Shown here piece after piece: positions 17,478 through 21,895 of a stretch of 21,895 nucleotides of DNA. Source of the DNA: an uncultured Gilliamella sp. (GTDB lineage Bacteria > Pseudomonadota > Gammaproteobacteria > Enterobacterales > Enterobacteriaceae). Location: the NCBI GenBank assembly GCA_945291235.1, contig CALYQY010000036.1:1-21895 (forward strand), given 5' to 3'. The translations under genes were made by a program, and so were the position numbers. The first letter of the stretch is position 1. Every line of letters begins with the position of its first letter. The notes below the pieces were generated by a model that ran no database searches, had not been told where the DNA came from, and saw only the letters and a program-made list of their open reading frames with translations.

Positions 17478-17556
17478 ATATTTTCAAATATTTTAGTGAG
17501 TTAAGCACTGTTGCGGTTTTTATATAACCAATTGGTCAATTTTTTTAAAAATATAC

Positions 17557-17585
17557 TGGACAATATTATTTTTTATGCGTAATAT
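17557..17585 (+). promoter_or_regulatory. sigma-70 promoter of the tRNA-His/tRNA-Pro operon
   Basis: TGGACA (17557-17562), 17-base spacer, TAATAT (17580-17585). Transcription would start about 10 bases before tRNA-His. Confidence 0.65.
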
Positions 17586-17601
17586 TTCGTCCTACTTCAG
17601 C

Positions 17602-17678
17602 GGTGGCTATAGCTCAGTTGGTAGAGCCCTGGATTGTGATTCCAGTTGTCGTGGGTTCGAATCCCATTAGCCACCCCA
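17602..17678 (+). tRNA. tRNA-His (GTG)
   Basis: A 77-base cloverleaf beginning with the extra 5' G unique to tRNA-His (GGTGGCTATAGCTC), anticodon loop TTGTGAT (GTG), T-arm GGGTTCGAATCCC and encoded CCA. The sequence looks essentially identical to enterobacterial hisR. Confidence 0.97.
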
Positions 17679-17703
17679 TTTATGCAAAGTATGAAACATC
17701 TAA

Positions 17704-17780
17704 CGGCGAGTAGCGCAGCTTGGTAGCGCAACTGGTTTGGGACCAGTGGGTCGGAGGTTCGAATCCTCTCTCGCCGACCA
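17704..17780 (+). tRNA. tRNA-Pro (TGG)
   Basis: A 77-base cloverleaf starting CGGCGAGTAGCGCAGC, anticodon loop TTTGGGA (TGG), T-arm AGGTTCGAATCCT and encoded CCA. It follows tRNA-His by 25 bases and shares its transcript. In E. coli argX, hisR, leuT and proM form one operon; here only the His and Pro genes are together. Confidence 0.97.
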
Positions 17781-17789
17781 ATTTAGATA

Positions 17790-17822
17790 TAAAAACCGAC
17801 TTATTTAAGTGGGTTTTTTTTA
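17790..17822 (+). terminator. terminator of the tRNA operon
   Basis: AAAACCGACTT pairs with AAGTGGGTTTT around ATTT (one mismatch in the stem) and runs into T residues. The A-rich left arm means it may also end leftward transcription from the protease gene beyond. Confidence 0.8.
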
Positions 17823-17877
17823 TTATCTGCGTTTTAGTAAAATAAGAACTAATATGCGGTTTTCGTCCAATAATAGA

Positions 17878-18738
17878 TTAATTACTCGATTCTGTTTTAA
17901 ACGGTTTAATCCATAATTTTTTATTTTTGAAATCTATTTTAATTAAATGACTTTGTAGTACATCAATACCTAAAAGCCCATCTGATTGGAATTCAGGTGG
18001 AAGAGAATCGAGAATAATCGCTTCCACTTTATCCGATGAAACGTAGCTCACACCAAGTTCAACAAATTGATAATCACTATTTTCATCCTTAATTTTAATT
18101 GATTGAGGTGAAAGGGATTGAGCTTTAATCATAGATAAGCTTGCTCCGGTATCTAATATCATTTGGTAATTTTTATAACCATCTGACATTTCAATAACTA
18201 AACCTTCATCCATTAAACGGAAAGGTAATTCAACCCATGTGTTATCTAAACTTAAATTTATATCGTCTGAAATAACAATTTCACTTTTAGGAAAATTTAA
18301 GGTTAAAACATATTGATCAAATAAACCTAATCCAATAGCAGGGAAATCATCGCTTTCTTCTTTTTCATTGTTACTTGATATGGCTAAACCCCATGGTTTA
18401 TATTCAATAACATTAACTTTTTTAAAGATTAGCGAATTGATGACTAAATTATTCGCAATAAAAGATCTTGTTATATTTATATTACCAGATAAATCAATAC
18501 TTTTTTTGTTTTCAGAAAGTTCAATTTTATCAACGATATTATCAATAAAATCTAATGGTAAATATAATCCTTCTTTACCACCTGTGTCTAAGGTAACCTC
18601 AATATCTTTACCATCAATGTTTAAGTTCAGATGAGGAATATTAAACTTTCCATCAAAATTTATTTTCCAAACAAACTCATCACTTTTGGCTAATGCACTA
18701 AATAAACATAGAATTAAGAAAATTATTTTTTTAATCAT
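17878..18738 (-). CDS. exported retropepsin-like aspartic protease with two DTG lobes
   Basis: This 286-residue protein has a signal peptide (MIKKIIFLILCLFSALAKSD, likely cleaved after ALA). Two similar halves follow. Each starts with a strand and a catalytic-type triad, D51-T-G in VTLDTGGKEGLYLP and D196-T-G in MILDTGASLSMI, and each ends with a glycine-leucine strand pair: IGLGLFDQYVLTLNFP and LLGIDVLQSHLIKIDFK. This is a fused two-lobe pepsin-type arrangement, whereas most bacterial retropepsins have one lobe and must dimerise. It should act in the periplasm, or at the envelope, as a protease or a peptide-binding relative; the substrate is unknown. A GGGGAAAAGG ribosome-binding site lies just before the ATG. 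It is a single-gene unit. Confidence 0.75.
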   Translation of the reverse strand: MIKKIIFLILCLFSALAKSDEFVWKINFDGKFNIPHLNLNIDGKDIEVTLDTGGKEGLYLPLDFIDNIVDKIELSENKKSIDLSGNINITRSFIANNLVINSLIFKKVNVIEYKPWGLAISSNNEKEESDDFPAIGLGLFDQYVLTLNFPKSEIVISDDINLSLDNTWVELPFRLMDEGLVIEMSDGYKNYQMILDTGASLSMIKAQSLSPQSIKIKDENSDYQFVELGVSYVSSDKVEAIILDSLPPEFQSDGLLGIDVLQSHLIKIDFKNKKLWIKPFKTESSN

Positions 18739-19013
18739 CCTTTTCCCCTTATTAAAGCAATGATAAAACAGATTATCCTATTGGCATATTTTATAATGTT
18801 AAAAAATAGTCATTTCTGCACAAAATTCTTCATTATACTTATGTTTATATAATAAATTCATGAACTTTATAACACAATCATTTCTATTTATTATTTAAAG
18901 TATCACCTATCTCATCTTAATTATCCGTAGTTTTTCAATTTTAATGATTCAACATATTCGTTAATGCATATTACGAGTTATTATTTTGATTTTATGTTGA
19001 TAATAAAAAATAT

Positions 19014-19072
19014 TGTGATCATGACAACACTTTTGGTACTTAAAATTGACGGCATGTATTTTTTTAGATAAT
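19014..19072 (+). promoter_or_regulatory. putative CRP-dependent promoter of the GntR-PTS operon
   Basis: TTGACG (19046-19051) and GATAAT (19067-19072) are separated by 15 bases, short of the ideal 17. A CRP-like site (TGTGA at 19014-19018, weaker second half CAACA at 19025-19029) is centred about 57 bases before the expected start. Catabolite control would fit a sugar PTS. The remaining 18739-19141 gap shows no gene. Confidence 0.35.
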
Positions 19073-19141
19073 TTTTAATCAGTAATTGGTTGTTAAAGAT
19101 ATATCTATTGGATAAAAAAGCCCAAATATGGAGCGTGATCT

Positions 19142-19864
19142 TTGGAATACCGTGATATTGCAGTCAAAACTGAAGTCGAAGAACAAATTAGAGCAAATCC
19201 TAAAATAATCAGTCAAATAAAGACAGAAAGAGGGCTTGCCGAATATTTTGGGGTAAGCCGAACGACAGTTAGAAGAGCATTAAATGATTTAATGATGGAA
19301 GGTGATGTTTTTCAGGAAGATCACCATCTCCCTAATCATACAGTCTTTGAAATGAATATGCTAAAAATGTCTTCGTTTACTGAAGAGTGCCAAAAAGAAG
19401 ATGATGTTCACATCAAAATTAAAGTACTCTCTAATAATATCATTCCAATGCCTACCGAATTAAACACCTTTTTTAAATCAAATCAACGATTAATCAGAAT
19501 AGTAAGACAACGTTTATTGGATGAAATTCCGTTATCTTATGAAATAAGTTATCTTCCTTCCAAAAAATTTAAAGATTTAGCCAAACAAGATTTAAATGAT
19601 GTTTCGCTTTATGAATATTTAAAAACACATTTTCATGTTATACCCAGTCATGGTCGAGAAGAGATCGCATACGAAGTCGCTCTCAACGATAAAGCCAAAT
19701 ATTTAGCAATTACTGAAGGCACACCTATCTATAAAGTATCAAGTTACAGTTATGATCATGACTTTGAACCGTTTGAACACACCGACCAGTACTTAATTGG
19801 TAATCGATTTAAATATCACTTATCTGCAAAAAATATCTTTAATTATCAGGAAGAATACAAATGA
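19142..19864 (+). CDS. GntR/HutC-family transcriptional regulator with UTRA domain (first of a pair)
   Basis: This 240-residue regulator starts at TTG 19142, chosen because GGAG lies 8 bases upstream and no in-frame ATG fits. The N-terminal winged helix has a recognisable recognition helix GLAEYFGVSRTTVRRALNDL, but the usual LPsE turn before it and the GxGTFV wing after it are missing or altered (TERGLAE, EDHHLPNHTV). The rest resembles the UTRA effector domain, which in this family binds sugar phosphates or amino-sugar ligands: IRIVRQRLLDEIPLSYEISY, LYEYLKTHF and TPIYKVSSYSYD are typical blocks. It overlaps the second regulator by four bases (ATGA). It is the first gene of the PTS operon and probably its local regulator. 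Confidence 0.8.
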   Translation: MEYRDIAVKTEVEEQIRANPKIISQIKTERGLAEYFGVSRTTVRRALNDLMMEGDVFQEDHHLPNHTVFEMNMLKMSSFTEECQKEDDVHIKIKVLSNNIIPMPTELNTFFKSNQRLIRIVRQRLLDEIPLSYEISYLPSKKFKDLAKQDLNDVSLYEYLKTHFHVIPSHGREEIAYEVALNDKAKYLAITEGTPIYKVSSYSYDHDFEPFEHTDQYLIGNRFKYHLSAKNIFNYQEEYK

Positions 19865-20544
19865 AGTTATTTGAAAAATTAGCACTCCAATTAATGGAGC
19901 AGATAAGTACAGGACAATATAGTGTGGGTGCAGAGTTACCGCCAGAAGGTCAGTTGCAAAAAGATTATGAAGTCAGTCGAACCACAGTCCGTAAAGCGAT
20001 TGATCGTTTAGTTGAAAAAAATATGGTAGTCAGAAAGAAAGGGGTTGGATTATTTGTCGCTCCTACACTTTCAACTCAAACGATTTTAGAAATGACAGGC
20101 ATAATTAAACCTCAAGCTTATTCAAATCATAAAAAGCAGATCAAAGAAGCCTATCTCAGGCAAGCAGGTTGTTATTACAGCCAATTATTAAAAATAAAAT
20201 CAACGGAACTTATCTACTTTATTGTTTTTTTGGAGATAGCAACAAATAGCGTAACGAAAACCATTTTTTTGCTACCGTTAACTAATTTTCCAGACTTTCA
20301 GCTTTCCATTATCAAGGTACTATCAGCACTTGAAATCATTAATTCGGGAAAGAAAAAAGTCGATAAATTAGAGCAAGATTTGCAATTGATGGTAGCCAAT
20401 GCTGAACTTTCCAAACAATTACGTATCAATATTAACGCCCCATTTTTTAAAATTACTAATCACTATTTTGATATTAATAACGAACCGATTGCGCTTGAGT
20501 ACAAGTTTGCTAGTAATACTAAATATGTGGTCGATTTCACCTAG
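19861..20544 (+). CDS. GntR-family transcriptional regulator with UTRA-like domain (second of a pair)
   Basis: This 227-residue regulator has a complete GntR winged helix: LALQLMEQISTGQYSVGAEL, PPEGQLQKDYEVSRTTVRKA, then LVEKNMVVRKKGVGLFVAP with an intact wing. The C-terminal part is more divergent, but FFKITNHYFDINNEPIALEY matches the UTRA core strand. Its start overlaps the previous stop (ATGA), so translation is coupled. Its own stop codon lies inside the AGGAGG ribosome-binding site of the PTS IIB gene. Two adjoining GntR genes of the same subfamily suggest a duplication followed by division of labour, with the first copy losing its wing. The ligand is unknown. Confidence 0.82.
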   Translation: MKLFEKLALQLMEQISTGQYSVGAELPPEGQLQKDYEVSRTTVRKAIDRLVEKNMVVRKKGVGLFVAPTLSTQTILEMTGIIKPQAYSNHKKQIKEAYLRQAGCYYSQLLKIKSTELIYFIVFLEIATNSVTKTIFLLPLTNFPDFQLSIIKVLSALEIINSGKKKVDKLEQDLQLMVANAELSKQLRININAPFFKITNHYFDINNEPIALEYKFASNTKYVVDFT

Positions 20545-20555
20545 GAGGTATATCA

Positions 20556-21023
20556 ATGATTAAATTATTACGTGTAGATCACCGTTTATTACATGGTCAG
20601 GTAGTTGTTTCATGGTTCGAAAATGTTGGTGCAAACACTATTTTAGTGGCTAATGATGTCGTGGCTAATGACGAATTACGTAAATCTGCTATTCGTTTAG
20701 CTAAACCAGAAAACGCAAAATTAGTGATGAAGTCAATTGATGACAGTATTGAGGCGATCAATTCAGGCGTAACAGATAAATATCAAATGTTAATTGTCGT
20801 TGAATCCGTTGCAGATGCTGAAAAACTCATTCGAGCCACGCAAGGAAAAGTCTGTAGCCTAAATTTAGGTGGTACTAAACCTCGAGAAGGGACAAAAAAT
20901 TACTCTAAAACAATTAATTTAACTGATACTGAGGCGGATTTATTAACAGGATTACAACAAGACGGCATTGAGATCTATATTCAACAAGTCCCAAGCGAAT
21001 CAAAGCAAAAATTTGAAAAATAG
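20556..21023 (+). CDS. PTS mannose/fructose/sorbose-family IIB component
   Basis: This 155-residue cytoplasmic phosphotransfer protein takes phosphate from IIA and gives it to the incoming sugar. The active site VDHRLLHGQV places the phosphorylated histidine at H13. Further family features are VANDVVANDELRKSAIRLAK, NLGGTKPREG and the ending GIEIYIQQVPSES. Length is standard. A strong AGGAGG lies 6 bases upstream. The domain is free-standing, not fused to IIA, so a IIA gene must lie further downstream or elsewhere. The sugar cannot be assigned; hexosamines, fructoselysine-type compounds and mannose are all possible for this family. Confidence 0.92.
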   Translation: MIKLLRVDHRLLHGQVVVSWFENVGANTILVANDVVANDELRKSAIRLAKPENAKLVMKSIDDSIEAINSGVTDKYQMLIVVESVADAEKLIRATQGKVCSLNLGGTKPREGTKNYSKTINLTDTEADLLTGLQQDGIEIYIQQVPSESKQKFEK

Positions 21024-21040
21024 TTAAGAGGGACAAAAAT

Positions 21041-21877
21041 ATGAGTATCGAATTAACAGCTGTTGTTTTAGCTTTGATTGCGATGTTAGCCAATGGTGAA
21101 TACTTATTAGGTTCATCAATGTTATCCAGACCACTTGTTACTTGTACTTTAGCTGGTTTAGTCATGGGCGACATCACACAAGGTATTGTTATTGGTGCTA
21201 CATTAGAACTCGCATTTGTCGGTTCGTTTTCTATTGGCGCTTCTATTCCACCCGAAATTATATCAGGCAGTATATTGGGTACCGCGTTCGCCATTGGGGC
21301 AGGTAAAAGTACCGAAATTGCTTTGGCGTTAGGTATTCCTATTGCTTCATTAGTTTTATTGGTTAAAAACTTATGTTTTCTTTTTATTCTTCCTTACTTT
21401 GTTCATAAAGCGGATAAATACGCCAGTGAAGGCAATGGTAAAGGTATGGATCGAATGAATTTATTAGGTGGATTCTTTTCAATCAATCTGCCAATCGGTT
21501 TAGTCGTAGGACTTTCTTATCTATTTGGCAGTTCTGCGGTGAATGGTCTATTGGAAATGATACCTAAATTTATTATTGATGGATTAGGTATTGCAACTGG
21601 CTTACTACCGGCATTTGGATTTGCGATGTTAATGAAAATCATGATTAAAAAGACCAATGTAACCTTCTTTATTTTTGGTTTTGCACTTGCCGTTTATATG
21701 AAAGTACCCGTCACCGGTGTGGCTATCTTTGGGGGATGTCTTGCGCTCATTTTGACGGGGTATTCGGCATTTAATGGCAAAAAGATGATAACAGAAGAAA
21801 GCGGGCAAAAACTCAGCACCAATACAGGCAATACGGTAGCTGCACAGGAGATCGATTATGAAAATGAAGAGTTCTAA
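21041..21877 (+). CDS. PTS mannose/fructose/sorbose-family IIC component
   Basis: This 278-residue inner-membrane permease subunit forms the sugar channel together with IID. It has several hydrophobic segments, and conserved blocks include the N-terminal NGEYLLGSSMLSRPLVTCTL, GLVMGDITQGIVIGATLELAFVG, SIGASIPPEIISG, and the C-terminal region LLPAFGFAMLMKIMIKK. The polar tail after residue 250 is somewhat longer than usual. It follows IIB after 17 bases with its own ribosome-binding site (AGAGGG) and overlaps the start of IID. Confidence 0.93.
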   Translation: MSIELTAVVLALIAMLANGEYLLGSSMLSRPLVTCTLAGLVMGDITQGIVIGATLELAFVGSFSIGASIPPEIISGSILGTAFAIGAGKSTEIALALGIPIASLVLLVKNLCFLFILPYFVHKADKYASEGNGKGMDRMNLLGGFFSINLPIGLVVGLSYLFGSSAVNGLLEMIPKFIIDGLGIATGLLPAFGFAMLMKIMIKKTNVTFFIFGFALAVYMKVPVTGVAIFGGCLALILTGYSAFNGKKMITEESGQKLSTNTGNTVAAQEIDYENEEF

Positions 21878-21895
21878 ACTAATAACCAATAAGGA
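21858..21895 (+). CDS. PTS mannose-family IID component (5' end only)
   Basis: ATG 21858 with CAGGAG 7 bases upstream opens a frame MKMKSSKLITNK that runs off the window. Gene order (IIB, IIC, IID is the family rule) and the short basic start before an expected KLT-K-D-L motif support the call. It overlaps the last 20 bases of the IIC gene. Confidence 0.7.
   Translation, partial: MKMKSSKLITNK

Overview
The window looks like chromosomal DNA of an AT-rich gammaproteobacterium. Protein styles (GroEL, RlmN, CyuA, PilW), the fxsA-groES-groEL order, near-consensus CRP, LexA and sigma-32 sites and enterobacterial-type tRNAs point to the Orbaceae (Gilliamella-like gut symbionts) or a close relative. 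That placement is inference from the sequence alone.

Layout. Bases 1-2350 are an accessory graveyard. They hold the 3' end of a LysR-type regulator, one small intact winged-helix-like gene, two related fragments ending in an LHDRFVxWH motif (one with an amber codon), and two decayed genes for exported proteins, one with a clear lipobox. Bases 2557-7535 form a small genomic island in the 3' end of tRNA-Phe. A 27-base copy of the tRNA 3' end (25/27 identical) lies at 2557-2583, and the tRNA's probable original terminator is stranded just outside it at 2523-2554. The island carries an intact AAA ATPase plus subtilisin-like protease pair resembling ietA-ietS, known as a plasmid stability toxin-antitoxin pair and later as an anti-phage system (Gao_Iet). 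It also carries a decayed ardA antirestriction gene. A LexA-type box overlaps a perfect -10 hexamer about 190 bases upstream of ietA. No integrase was found.

Bases 7600-17800 are core genome. They hold fxsA, groES-groEL with a textbook sigma-32 promoter and a strong terminator, a leftward rlmN-pilW-mntP group, an M15 D-Ala-D-Ala carboxypeptidase gene, a Cpx-like two-component pair, cyuA (cysteine desulfidase) and a tRNA-His/tRNA-Pro operon. Bases 17878-18738 encode an exported two-lobed retropepsin-like aspartic protease.

Bases 19142-21895 begin a sugar-uptake operon: two tandem GntR-family regulators with overlapping ORFs, then mannose-family PTS IIB, IIC and the first codons of IID. The window ends inside it.

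The most notable system is the ietAS-like defence/toxin pair with an SOS-type operator on a tRNA-Phe island that also holds a dead antirestriction gene.
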